A stretch of 64,000 bases of DNA from Ceratobasidium sp. AG-K (lineage: Eukaryota; Basidiomycota; Agaricomycetes; Cantharellales; Ceratobasidiaceae): NCBI GenBank assembly GCA_037039685.1, contig JAWNGF010000013.1, positions 269,001 to 333,000 on the forward strand. Reading direction: 5' to 3'. Below, piece after piece: positions 34,800-46,639 of this stretch. The position numbers were made by a program, and so were the translations under genes. Numbering within the stretch: the stretch's first letter is position 1; every line of letters starts with the position of its first letter. The notes below the pieces were generated by a model. It ran no database searches. It worked only from the letters and a program-made list of their open reading frames with translations, and was not told the DNA's origin.

Positions 34800-35629
34800 T
34801 TCTTTCTTTTTTGGGCTATTTCGTTCTCAGCCTGTTGTACGCATCATGACCATATCCTGTACCATCGATGTTGTATTATTCATTAATGGATTAAATTTGA
34901 ATGTGTAATAAGTTGGCTTCTTTCAATGGGACGGGGAAGTGTTTGCATGAGATCGAGAAGTGTATTGCGCATGAGATCGGGAAGTGGTTTCGTTCGTGCG
35001 ATCGGACGTCGAGCGATCATCTATTGTTAGACCCTGTGTTCCATTTGATCATGGGTATTGTCCCGATTGATCGTCAAACATGACCAATCTTTGGCGTGGG
35101 CGGTTAATTGTTCCTCGATTGCATCACAGAGGCCGCGGTGGGCGTGAATTTGATTGTGAGTTCCCGGATTGCTTGGAATCATCCATAGATTGGAAGGTAA
35201 TATCGGTAGAACTCTATCTATACATGAAGCCATTGTCCCCCTAAGAGAATGGCGGGCCTGTCACAACATATGACTGTGAACAGCTCGGGCCGTTGTCAAA
35301 GTCGCAAGTCACTCTTATCTAAACATTTTGTTCGTCCCCCCCACAACGGTGCCTATTGTCGACCTGGCCACTGACCTGACTCCGGCAATTGTGCGAGTCA
35401 TACATGAGATTAATACAGGATTAGCCTCTGCTTCAGAGCACGTACTCCGACAAACCTTGCCGTGGCACCCGTTATTGTAAATGACACGCTAGCATCAAAC
35501 TCGTTGAGCAGTGTAGCCAGGAATGTATGATTAGCGAATTTCTATTAACCACCAGAAGTACAACCCCTTCATAGTTATAGGAATACGTTAGATGATATCT
35601 CTCCCTCCAAATTTAATGAATAAGCCAAC
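34800..35629. other. Intergenic, nothing recognised
   Basis: No supported gene. A minus-strand frame (about 35525-35400, NHTFLATLLNEFDASVSF) reads plausibly but cannot be joined in frame to the gene upstream. Confidence 0.4.
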
Positions 35630-35986
35630 TTACCAGACACAAAGTACACGATATAGCTCTTTAACTCTCTGGGACGTGGTTGGCTTCTCCAGCTTGATTT
35701 CAACGTCCTCAAAACCCAGGGCCGGTTCCAAGCGCGCGAGCAACAAGTCTGACCGTGGGTCCGTTCGGTTAAATCAAGATACAGCTGAGTGGTGCTACAT
35801 ACTCACATCAATAATTGTGAACTCTTCTGGATCATCGTGTTGCGTTGGACCGGGGCGAGACAGTATACGAATGCTAACCAATGTATTTTCGTCTCTGTCA
35901 CTGAGTCCTTGGGTGAAATCTGGGCTTGGAAGGGCACGACCCGACCCCAACAATAGATTCACCTCGCTGATTTTATTCTCCGCCAT
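35630..35986 (-). CDS. Hypothetical 100-residue protein, two exons
   Basis: I do not recognise the family. The model is exon 1 35986-35803, a 54-base intron (donor GTATGT, acceptor CAG) and exon 2 35748-35630 ending TAA. The exon lengths (184 and 119) sum to an exact 101 codons. The protein starts MAENKISEVNLLLGSGRAL. It contains DFTQGLSDRDENTLVSIRIL across the middle and EEFTIIDVNLLLARLEPALG across the splice, and ends VKELYRVLCVW. An acceptor (CTTCCAG) further upstream at about 36036 leaves open a longer 5' end. The joined frame reads well across the intron, which is the main support. Confidence 0.45.
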
Positions 35987-36288
35987 ACCTATGGTAGACA
36001 CTGGTCCAGGATCATTGGACCTGTAGAGAGCCACTGGAAGTATAGGCGAGAATTAGTAAAACGAACACAGCGTTTCCAGCTCAACCCGGGTCTCATTGAT
36101 CGAGGCCGTCGAGAGTGTGGACCTTACGCTTGCAGGTTCAGCGCCTGCATTGTAGTAAGCGCTCAAGAATGACCCAAGCTAATACCTATACATGTCAAAA
36201 CTTAAGTTTGTTTGCCACCATCCTGAAGTTCACATTTAACGATAGCTGCTGGCCGTATAATGATTCAATGGCTACATAATCGTCTCGT

Positions 36289-38434
36289 TCATGCCTGTCC
36301 CGAGCTTAGCTTCTCGATCCACTCCACGCTCTTTCCCACCACCGTCAGATTCTCGCAGCCTGTCTCGGTAATAGCCAGGACGTCTTCAATGCGAACTCCG
36401 CCCACGCTCTCGTACTTAGCCAACACCTCGTGATCAATAAACGGCGAGCTGCGCACGGGGGCAAGGAGGTGAGGTGAGAAATAGATGCCTGGCTCGACGG
36501 TCTGGATAGGACAATTAACAGATGCGATCAAGGATATTTGGAACGACAAACCAAAACCATGCCCGTGGCAAGCGGAAGTCGTAGTCGGAGGTAGCGGTAA
36601 TAAGAAGGATGATCAGCGCTCTCCACTGGAATTGTTACATTGGGCCCCAGAGATAACAATGATCCTGTAGCGGTGACTGGTTCTGGCTTGGAGGCGGAAG
36701 GCACATCGTGAACATCAAGTCCAAGTGAATGACCAACGCCGTGCGGGAAGAATGCACTGGAAACCTCCGAGTTGATAATATCCGACTCTGGTGGAAACGA
36801 ATCGCACTTAGTGGGCAAGGCAAAGAAGTCGGCATTGTATGCGCACTTTTGCCTTTGAAAATACCGAGCCTCAGGAACCCATCAATTAATGTCAGATGGC
36901 ACTGGAGTTGTACCGTATCCCTACGAGTTGTTATAATAGGTTAGCGCATGAAGTTAGGCTCAAAGTTGTTGAGATTGAGACGCACCAATGCAGCCCAGGC
37001 TTCAGTGAATCGATAGCTTCGTTTTGCATCTTGAGAACTAGCTCATAGATTTCGCGTGCCTCAGGGGTAAATCTTCCTCCGTTCCCAACCTGTATAGCAG
37101 GTAAGATCATTGATAAGAACAAATAAGTTGCTTGGGATGACCTACGGGTGTGGTACGCGTAACTCCAGTTGCAATCACGAGTCAATGGTAATAATCAGGG
37201 AAACAATGCACTCACTATCTGAGGCGTAATTCCTCCATTCGCATCCTGCATCCAGTAACAAGACCTGGGCTGCAAGGGTAGGTCCGTTCTCGTGACCATT
37301 CGTGATGCCGTTGTGGGCGTGACCGTGTCCATTAATGGGTTCAGTTGCCAAGTCTTGACGGCCAGCATTAATCGGACCCCAGGCGAACGCACGATCGTTG
37401 CAACAATAATGCAGAGTGGCAGCATGCATTGCGGAAGCAACGATTGGCATATACGCTTGATGCACAGCACTGTCTCGGGCGCTTTGAGACCCCAGAAATT
37501 ATCAAAAATAAGGTGCTCACCCTTCACGCCGACAGCTTGCAACAAACACAGCTTCCGCCTCGGCCTCTTTCTCGATCCTCCACTGGCTAGGCATCACGGC
37601 CGAAGTGACCTTGCTGGTGCTCACCTTTCCTCCTACTTCCTTTTGGTCCTTCCCGAGCACCCGCATGATAACTTCGTGAGCACGGGATGAAATGGCATTA
37701 GCCTCTCGAATGAGTTCAATTTCATATGGTGTTTTGATAAGTCGCGCGGCGTGGAGCGCGGGCAGAAGATACCGAATCGATGGTGGCGACGTCAATCCCG
37801 CGGGAGAGGTAGCCAACGCGGCGAGAAGCGTCGCTGGGATATTTGGGAATAATGCCGTCTGGGGAAGGATGTGTACGAGAGGTGCTCCAGCGTTCTGTAC
37901 GGCGGTTGCAACATGTGTTTGTAGTTCGTCCGTATACGCAATATTATCAGATTGGTGGGTCTCGTGCGCAGCTTCCAGTGTAGGTGGCGGTGGGGACCAC
38001 ATGGTTTCTAACGGGTCTTCGCGGGGGATAAAGAGCGTAGATTGGCTGACCGGGCCAGTATTTCCGCTCGATCCGGGAGGAGAAAAAGTAATTACCAGGT
38101 GCGAATTGGCCACATCACATCCGGTTAAGTAGAAAAAGTTGGATTCTTGACGCAAAGGCAGCTCGCGGTCAGTATCGTTGCGGAAAGGTGTGGTCGATCC
38201 AGATAGAATCATAACATGGGTCTATCGAAGAGTAATAAGTGGATCAGCTCGAATTGGTCCTGTATGTGGCGACGTTGAAACCTGGATCTTACCTTAACGC
38301 GATCTGCATCTGGCAGAATTCTAAGTAAGTGCTCGATGGTTTTCGCGACGTGAATGCGCGCTAAATAGATCCAAGCATAAGAGTCCAAAAATTCAAAACG
38401 AAGAGTGATCAATACCTGGATATACCCCATCCAT
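36289..38434 (-). CDS. Xaa-Pro aminopeptidase (M24B metallopeptidase)
   Basis: The enzyme removes an N-terminal residue that precedes proline, using two metal ions. The start is taken at ATG 38434 (MDGVYPG), followed after introns by [19 protein letters not shown]. The AMP_N domain then reads [20 protein letters not shown] and [19 protein letters not shown] (about 38210-38080). The catalytic pita-bread domain shows its metal ligands in order: [12 protein letters not shown] (about 37210-37260) leading to [20 protein letters not shown] (about 36710-36750), [10 protein letters not shown] (about 36465-36500) and [15 protein letters not shown] (about 36350-36400). It ends SSGQA at TGA 36289. About seven short introns interrupt it. 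It is a normal-looking housekeeping gene lying in the single-copy core between the inverted-repeat arms. The upstream frame is open past 38434, so a longer N-terminus cannot be excluded. Confidence 0.85.
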
Positions 38435-38974
38435 GGTTTTCGGCAAGTTGGCAGTAATAATATGTCTCGAAAGACTCGAGGTTCGAAGGGAAGGAACTGC
38501 TCTTGGCCGCACACAAGAAGAGAGAGGGTGGCCGAAAGTTTTCGAGGAGACGGCTGAAAGGCTTACAAGGCGATGACCAACGCCCACAAGTTTGTATCCC
38601 TCACGTTGATGGCAGTCAGAGCTCAGCAACTGGCAAGGCAATTGGCAAGCAGGAAAATATTGAGCGAATCGGACGTTCACACCCAAGAAGCGGGGGTTAG
38701 ATGGACCCTTCGAGTAGATTATATTGAATTCGAGACCAGTACACTTGCTGTGGTTGTGCGTGAGCCAAGTAACTTGATAGGGGCAGGATCAAGCGGAACA
38801 TCGTCACGTGGGACCAAGATCCATCCGCTAAGCGCCCGCCTGGAAACGAAGGGCCTTCGTTGCTTGCGACCTGAATAACGAGCTACATAGTACAACAGCA
38901 AGGATTTCCATTATTCCATCAAATATGCATCCAAACGACGAAAATACAATAACCAAGGCCTCTGAATCTACCCC

Positions 38975-41127
38975 TCACTGAATTGGCAGCACAACACGCC
39001 GAGAATTCACATAGTCCTCCCAGCTCACTGCATCTCCATTGGCAGCTACACCATGCCACATATGGTCCAGGACAGCACAAAACTCGACTCCTCGCAGGAT
39101 CCATACACGGATTCCTCGGAATGATTCAAGTTTGTCTCGTACAAATGCTCGTTGCCTTTCTGAGCAAGCAGCAATCCCGGCCTATGGAGCGTTTGGTCAG
39201 TAATTCCGAAAAGAGGTAAAAAGGTGACTTACAATCAGACAGGGGATAGAAAAATGGACGTTGACAAAGGTTTCGGCCGTTGGGCCCATCAATTGGATGA
39301 TCTGCCGCACAGACGATTGCACTCGAGGGTCATGTGAGTTCACCCTGCACATGCCCTACACGCGCTCTCAGTAGAGCAGTCGATTCCAAAACACATACAA
39401 CACACACCATGTATATATAAATCAACGTTGCGTGCCTCCAGCTCTCTTGCACCGCCACCCTTTCAACCGTCCTGACCGAATCATCATCCACAAGTTTCTC
39501 CATCTCCGGCTTCCATGCCATAGTCCTCAGCTCCAGCACCGGCCAGTCCTCCTCGTTAGGCAGTCCAGGGTGAGAAGTCCGCCAAGCGTGCACCTGCGCA
39601 AGACTGATGAGCAATTCGGCCGGCACGCCATGGTACCATTCGAATAGTGTAGGTTTCTCAGGAACGACCGGAAAGTCGCTCGAGTCGTATTCTCCAAGTG
39701 GCGGGACGCCAAGTACGAGTGCACATATGGTGTCGTAAAACACAAAACGACGAATTTGGTATCGGGGCGCCTCGAGCGCGCGGGGGAGTGAGATGCGGAG
39801 GATGCCTCGTTGTTCGGACCACAGCTCGGGCTCAGTAGATACCATCTGGAGAAAAATCGGCAGGGAGCGCTGAAGGAGGAGATAGCTCGCAACTGTACTA
39901 ATTACCACAGATTTAAGGAATACCAGCTATTGCGGAGATAGTTAGTATCAGTGCAACGGTACTGTCGTTGAACCCACCTCGAGCAATCCGCACAATATAT
40001 CCTCCATCACATTCATTGGTTGGTTTGAAGAAGGGTTCTGGGTAAACTCATAATCAACCCTATCAGCCCAACGGATACAAGCTTGAATGGTCGTATTCTG
40101 TGTCTTGTCTGTGAGTGCCCGAAAGATCCGAGTTCCAAGGTACACGAAACGCAAGATAGTTTGAGATCGGGTTACGAGCCAGACCATGTGGTCAATTTGT
40201 GCTTCGGTGGGCCGCTTAAAATAGTGGCTTCCCCTTGCGAGCTCGTCTGAAGGAAGATTAAGGGCTGCCTCTTAATATAGACATGAGAAACCCACATTCT
40301 TTCAAGCTGAATGAGAGGTAGCTATCCCTCATTTGAGCGTTTGCGTTTACTGGCCGTGGGATCGATCGCTGAAGCAACCCCAGGGCATTGCCCATCTCTT
40401 GCATCGCGTCCAAGGTTTCCGGCGACAAATTTCGTCTCCGGGACACATGAGCTACCGGGACCACGAATCTTGGCCTTGTGAGGTTGCCCAATTGAGCTTG
40501 TGGCCACGTTTTATCGTATTTATCCCTCGATGGACGCAAGGTCGAATCTTCGTCAGAGCGAGACACAGCTAAGGCCTGTTGAGATGAGGGGCCTTGATCT
40601 ACCGAGCCCACAGCCAAAATAGAGTGGCTCAAGACTCCATGAAAACTAAGAGGATCGAGAGGATTCGCCAAGAGACTGCCAAATGAGACTTCGTGTTCTG
40701 GGGTATTGGCCGAGGACCCCGACGGGGCCACATCAGTCAACTGGAACTTCGGTTGGGCAAGCTCGGACACGATATCAACGACATACCACGGTCACTGGTC
40801 TAGTAGGTTTCGGGAGAATCGATCTAATTCTCCCCAAATTCGGGGTTTGTTGACTCTCCGGGCGATCACTTGGCTTTGTCATATCCTCCGCCGCACGAAT
40901 GGCACGCTCAATCCGGGGCTCTTCATTATCATAGCCAAGGCAATCGAAGTTGCCCTTGGCACACCGTTCACACACGGGGCGGACTCTGTCGCATTTCTTT
41001 CCCCTACGAGACAACACTCGAGTTGCGGGTAAGCCAAACGATGCTCGAGGGAAGGCAAGACGCACCTTTGGCGACAGGTAAGGCAGCTTAACCCTCGGGG
41101 AGCGAGTGAAGTTTTGTGAATCGGCAT
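38975..41127 (-). CDS. Zn2Cys6 fungal transcription factor
   Basis: A DNA-binding regulator. From ATG 41127 (MPIHKTSLAPRG), the zinc cluster has the spacing C-x2-C-x6-C-x6-C-x2-C-x6-C. It reads SCLTCRQ, then after an intron KKCDRVRPVCERCAKGNFDC and LGYD (about 41090-40940). A linker rich in Ser, Pro and Gln follows. Next is a long C-terminal region of the Fungal_trans_2 type: WLVTRSQTILRFVYLGTRIF, FVFYDTICALVLGVPPLG, EWYHGVPAELLISLAQVHAW, then ESWRHATLIYIYM (about 39430), and a final stretch ending SRRVVLPIQ at TGA 38975. Several short introns are needed. Divergence from the peptidase gene is about 540 bases. Targets cannot be told from sequence. Confidence 0.85.
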
Positions 41128-41639
41128 AAAGCACCTGATTTTGCGATTGCGTCGTTGAAGGGGTCAATCAGTCTCGAGAGCCGGAAGCAAGTTGAGTCGT
41201 TGGATCGAAGTCAGTGTCAAATACCTCAGCGTCTAAATCAATTTGCAAAACGAAGTGGACAAGGCACTGCCCAAGGACATCCGGCTACATGCAGTATTGG
41301 GTATCCAACCGTAATCGAAGGTGCTCCGAGATCGCATGTAAGATTATTTAAAGTAATAGTACGCATGACCTCCAAAAAGATTAATCCAACAATTAAGTAG
41401 ATCAAGTGCGTTAGGCTAGCGCCCGAAGTTTGTTTAACGGCGACGATCGCGTGAACGGGCTCGTCTTTCCCTACGCACCAGTATGAGTAGCCAGTACCTT
41501 GTAGATTGATGTTTCATCAGTAGCACGCGTCGCTCAAGTAGCGTATACGCATGTTGAAATGCAGTTCCAGGATATTCAAACCTGAAAGATATCCTAGTCG
41601 TGGTCGCGAGTAAAGTGAACGGAATGAGGAAATCATGCG
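41128..41639. other. Upstream region of the Zn2Cys6 gene
   Basis: Nothing coding is supported here. It is the promoter side of the regulator and ends where diverged palindrome homology begins (about 41640). Confidence 0.4.
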
Positions 41640-42029
41640 GCGGTGTTCAATCCTTCAAGCGATAGTTACTGCCAGACGTACTCTCAGGTTCTTTCTCGCA
41701 TTAATACCAAGGTCAACCAGACTCGACTTTGAGGCTCATGAGCCATGTATATATGGTTACATTAATTTACTCCGACCGAGAGAGGTACCCGCAAATGTGG
41801 TTGCCCTACAATCGAAGGTCATCGCCCGGGATCTGAGTAGGCGGAGGTCGTGTCCGGTAGATCACTTCCTGCTGCTCACTACTCTGCTCTCCTGGGTATC
41901 CTCGACTCTAGAACCTCCCCGCACTCGGCCAAATCCGAACACGAACGTTGCACACCAGACTCCGACTTACGATAATCATCGATCTTATACAGCCCTGATG
42001 TTACATACATGTGTTCCGAGTAGTGCAGA
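41640..42029. repeat. Diverged outer flank of the small palindrome
   Basis: Recognisably the reverse complement of 44515-44905 (shared blocks such as TAATACCAAGG and GACCGAGAGA) but with many changes, unlike the identical core that begins at 42030. Confidence 0.55.
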
Positions 42030-42119
42030 CATAATCCATACAACAGGGTAAGAACGAAAAAGCAAAACCCTGTGAGAACGAAACGAAAAGGGTGCATGTG
42101 TAGGTGGGTTTGTACGCGT

Positions 42120-42233
42120 CTAGGCGATCACGCAGCTGCCTCCAGAGCCGCTGCCGCCTCCGGCACCGCCGTCCATGTCAACGGGCTGGGAGACCTCAAC
42201 AGCCTCGAAAGTGTAAGCGATAGAAGAATCCAT
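42120..42233 (-). CDS. Putative mating-pheromone precursor, class C, left copy
   Basis: A 37-residue peptide from ATG 42233, MDSSIAYTFEAVEVSQPV at the N-terminus and GGSCVIA at the C-terminus before TAG. The region before the CaaX Cys is a Gly/Ser run, longer than in classes A and B. The C-terminal CVIA predicts farnesylation. It is identical in protein to the mirrored gene at 44311. The two genes point away from the palindrome centre. Confidence 0.7.
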   Translation of the reverse strand: MDSSIAYTFEAVEVSQPVDMDGGAGGGSGSGGSCVIA

Positions 42234-42322
42234 GAGTAGTGTAGTAGGTGGGTAGAAGTAATGTGTGAGAAGGCAGATGAGAGTGCGTTCGCTACTGCAG
42301 AATGAGCATCGTTCGAGTCGAG

Positions 42323-42466
42323 ATTTATAGTCGACTTGGGTCTACCTCGCGCAGTGTGTCTCGTTGAGGAATGACCATACGCCGTGGTCTCGAGTATGTA
42401 TTGTTCTAGGGCCATGTCGATGACCACTGGACCTCAAGCTCAATAGCTCGGCAATATGGAACAATA
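42323..42466 (-). promoter_or_regulatory. Promoter of class C left copy
   Basis: On the minus strand TATAAAT lies at 42329-42323 and CTATTGTTC at 42466-42458, about 96 and 233 bases before the start. Confidence 0.6.
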
Positions 42467-44076
42467 GATTAGCAGGCAAACCACACGCTAACTATTTTGA
42501 GCGCCACCCCGATTCAGGCATGTCGAAGCGCCACGACGCACGCGAGCAAATTGGCCGTATTTGATTATCTTGACGATCACCTGGTCGATTTCGGGTACAT
42601 CCTGGTTCTCGCTGAGGAAATGCCATCCATCAGTTATGGTCGTCCATTCCATTGAACAACGAAGCCATTGATACTCTTCAATTGCGGTATGTTTGGTTTC
42701 GTATTAGTCGAAAGCATGGGAACATTGTAGATCGAAACCTCGTAACACGTTTGAGTAGAGCATCAAAGTCATTCAGGCACTACAATAAGAGCGAAACCAC
42801 ACCGTACTTCGTCTTGTCTTCTTCACTCCCAAGCGCCCCATTAGGAATTGCAGTCAACTTGGTTCCACCCAACGCAAGCTACTTCTTGATCGCCTTCTTG
42901 TCCCGAACGACGTCAGTGTATTGGGGAGCATTAACCTCCTAGGAGAGGACCAGTATAAGATCTCGGCGGATGTTTGTGGAAATAGCGTACCTCCTGCTGC
43001 GTCTTGTTCGTCAAATGAACCGGCCAGGTGGAATTAGGTCCGCACAACGGGGGATAGGTTTGAGACGCCTAGTGGAACGGGTAAGTCATATGAGTAGAAC
43101 GTGAACAGCGGGCGAGTACCAGCTGGTGAAGCGCTAGCGGTTCACTTTCTAACTGTTCGATTCCAGGTGAGATGAGGAAGCAAGTATAACCGAGTATGGT
43201 TTACATTATGAGACTCAATTTTTCACGTGGCCAAGTGTTTTCTGACTAAATGCTCAATAGCTCTGTAGGTACAGACTTTAAAAGTATAAATAAATGCGTA
43301 GATAACACTATGGATGCGGGACTATTGAATGAGTACTCAAGCGTTCGACCCGCGTTGAAAACGGATGAGGTATCGATAAAACAACCTCAAGGGATCACAT
43401 GGCCAATTTGCTCGCGTGCAGCTGGTACTCGCCCGCTGTTCACGTTCTACTCATATGACTTACCCGTTCCACTAGGCGTCTCAAACCTATCCCCCGTTGT
43501 GCGGACCTAATTCCACCTGGCCGGTTCATTTGACGAACAAGACGCAGCAGGAGGTACGCTATTTCCACAAACATCCGCCGAGATCTTATACTGGTCCTCT
43601 CCTAGGAGGTTAATGCTCCCCAATACACTGACGTCGTTCGGGACAAGAAGGCGATCAAGAAGTAGCTTGCGTTGGGTGGAACCAAGTTGACTGCAATTCC
43701 TAATGGGGCGCTTGGGAGTGAAGAAGACAAGACGAAGTACGGTGTGGTTTCGCTCTTATTGTAGTGCCTGAATGACTTTGATGCTCTACTCAAACGTGTT
43801 ACGAGGTTTCGATCTACAATGTTCCCATGCTTTCGACTAATACGAAACCAAACATACCGCAATTGAAGAGTATCAATGGCTTCGTTGTTCAATGGAATGG
43901 ACGACCATAACTGATGGATGGCATTTCCTCAGCGAGAACCAGGATGTACCCGAAATCGACCAGGTGATCGTCAAGATAATCAAATACGGCCAATTTGCTC
44001 GCGTGCGTCGTGGCGCTTCGACATGCCTGAATCGGGGTGGCGCTCAAAATAGTTAGCGTGTGGTTTGCCTGCTAAT

Positions 44077-44221
44077 CTATTGTTCCATATTGCCGAGCTA
44101 TTGAGCTTGAGGTCCAGTGGTCATCGACATGGCCCTAGAACAATACATACTCGAGACCACGGCGTATGGTCATTCCTCAACGAGACACACTGCGCGAGGT
44201 AGACCCAAGTCGACTATAAAT
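44077..44221 (+). promoter_or_regulatory. Promoter of class C right copy
   Basis: CTATTGTTC at 44077-44085 (234 bases before the start) and TATAAAT at 44215-44221 (96 bases before). It mirrors the left copy exactly. Confidence 0.6.
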
Positions 44222-44310
44222 CTCGACTCGAACGATGCTCATTCTGCAGTAGCGAACGCACTCTCATCTGCCTTCTCACACATTACTTCTACCCACCTAC
44301 TACACTACTC

Positions 44311-44424
44311 ATGGATTCTTCTATCGCTTACACTTTCGAGGCTGTTGAGGTCTCCCAGCCCGTTGACATGGACGGCGGTGCCGGAGGCGGCAGCGGCTCT
44401 GGAGGCAGCTGCGTGATCGCCTAG
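44311..44424 (+). CDS. Putative mating-pheromone precursor, class C, right copy
   Basis: A 37-residue CaaX peptide (MDSSIAYTFEAVEVSQPV ... GGSCVIA, TAG at 44422). It lies in the right arm of the palindrome, with an identical promoter and coding sequence to the copy at 42120. It lies about 490 bases from the inner end of the right giant arm. Confidence 0.7.
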   Translation: MDSSIAYTFEAVEVSQPVDMDGGAGGGSGSGGSCVIA

Positions 44425-46241
44425 ACGCGTACAAACCCACCTACACATGCACCCTTTTCGTTTCGTTCTCACAGGGTTTTGCTTTTTCGTTCTTACCCTG
44501 TTGTATGGATTATGCCTGGATTACTCGGAGTACATGTATGTAACATCGGTGCTGTATAGTATCATGGATTAAGTCAGAGTGGGTGCTAAGTTTGGTGTTC
44601 GGGTTTGGGTGAGAGCAAGGAGGCTTTACAGTAGAGTGGAGGATGCGCAAGAAAGTGGATCCATGGAGGGTTTAAGTGCCTGCAGTCATCTGCTGTATTC
44701 AGCCTCGGCCTACTCGGGGTTCGGGGTGATGACCTTCGGTTTCCATTCTTGGGAAATCGGCTCCGTGGGTGCTTCTCTCGGTCGAACGAATGATCATAAT
44801 GGAGCCATATATGCATGGCTGATGAGCTTCAAGACCGAGTCTGATTGGCCTTGGTATTAGCACAAGGGAGAATCCGAAAGTGTGTCTAGTGGTGACTAAG
44901 GCTGGAGCAGGCGCATTGAACCCAATCCGTTCGTCGGTAACAAAAGTTATAACCATGAATACGAAGTTCCGTTCAACTGACCAATATATAAACAATCGTT
45001 GGAGAGCGAAGCGTGTTTTGACTATCTTGGCCGCTGTGGCTCCGTTCCATAAATAAAAGCCGAATCATTGACAACAAGGCGGTGGTCGCTGAGTTATCAT
45101 TTGCGTACCGAGCAAAGAGCGCTCTCATTGCATTTGCCAAGATGAAAGAATTTTACCTGACGGCCGAAATCACTATGAGGGAAAAGTGCTTATCCCAAAT
45201 ATTTTGGAAGACCACCGCCAGCTGCCGACGTTCCAGTACTCGTTGATTAACAGTCAAATTGGAACAAGCAGGGCCTAACGTGCTCATTCTCGAGCACACA
45301 AGGCAAATATTACTATTGTCGCTGTTCCTTTGCACGCATTGGCGTGTAAATTCAATGCTAAGTGCAACGGGCTTTAATCGCGCTTTTACGTTGTTCTTTG
45401 TGCCGACAATGCCAAGTACGAAAGGAAGTTTTAAGTTCCAACCGCATTGTATCTGTCAAATAACGGAAAGTGGACCGGAGAACAATTTGATATTGGTGTA
45501 CCGGTAACGCATGTAGTTAGCTTTCATTTCTGCTTCGCTACGACATGCTCGTAAGCTTGTACCCGCTGTACTGACTACTTACCCTACTGATGGCGGAAGT
45601 GCCGGTGGGACGGCAGGGCCACTCACCAAGGCATTCGTCTACAGCGCTCATTCGGTAGTCCTTGGCGCGGAAACGTTGTACCTTGCGGGGGATAATGCCT
45701 GACTGACGCTAAATAACGGTTTTGCATTGACCTTTTTATTGCATCTGATGGATTTTACACGACTACATATGCTATCATGGCTTTACAGCATCTTGTCTCG
45801 TTTGTCTCGGTACCCATGTAAAGAAATGTACTAGCCAAATAGTTAGCATGCCATAAGCACCACGCCTACGGTTATGCCTCCATCCACCGGCTTTGTTACC
45901 CCCGCCCGACAGATTACTCTACACCCGGCGTACTAAAAACGTAGTGGGTAGTCTCTCGAACTGCATATTATAGTAGAAAAACATCCACTGGGGCCCCCAG
46001 TGATTGTGCCAATCCCGATGTGTGGCCTCGGATCTGAGCAACCGACGTTGTTCAATGACTTGGCAATCGTGGGAGGACAATTTTAATAGGGTCTAAGACT
46101 CTTGCCTTGCTCAATGACAATGCCTAGTATCTCGCGGTTGTGGAGGACACGTAGCACTGCCGTTTGTTCCAAGCGAATATACCGGGGGCGAGATGAATGC
46201 TACTTCCTCAATCTCCTCACCAATTCGAGAGGCCAATAGAC

Positions 46242-46288
46242 AGTTTCTGCACGATTGGTTTCCTCCGGAAATCAGTTGTGCAGAAACT
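46242..46288. repeat. 47-base hairpin, mirrored copy
   Basis: Inverted copy of the hairpin at 30596-30642. Confidence 0.5.
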
Positions 46289-46639
46289 CTCTAATATGTG
46301 CTTAGTTAGAGTTGCATTCAGTCAAGTTGGCTTTGTGCATTGTGGGTAATCACGGCATGATCTCAACGCTGTGCTCCTGTATTCCCGGTAACGTATCCCC
46401 CCTTTCCTTATTCATTACATGGCAAAAGATTCTTCAAAAAAAAAAATCTTCTTGCCGTAGGATCCCGCTGCTGTGTCGACCTCTGCCTGAACAAATGCGG
46501 GCACTCATCAAAAGATGGTAACGACTCGACCAAATGCCCATGACCGCTCTCTCAAGTCTATATAGCTTATGGGATTGGCGAGAAATGCCTCGAGAGCGCC
46601 AGCTTCATAATACAATCGGTACCAAATTCTGTCGCGTTG

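Larger units (their letters stand above)
42030..43126 (+). repeat. Left arm of the small palindrome
   Basis: 1,097 bases identical, so far as I compared, to the reverse complement of 43418-44514 (paired positions sum to 86544). The spacer 43127-43417 is 291 bases. Each arm holds one class C pheromone-type gene with promoter. Confidence 0.92.
43418..44514 (-). repeat. Right arm of the small palindrome
   Basis: Inverted identical copy of 42030-43126. The outer continuation 44515-44905 is only a diverged match to 41640-42029. Confidence 0.92.
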
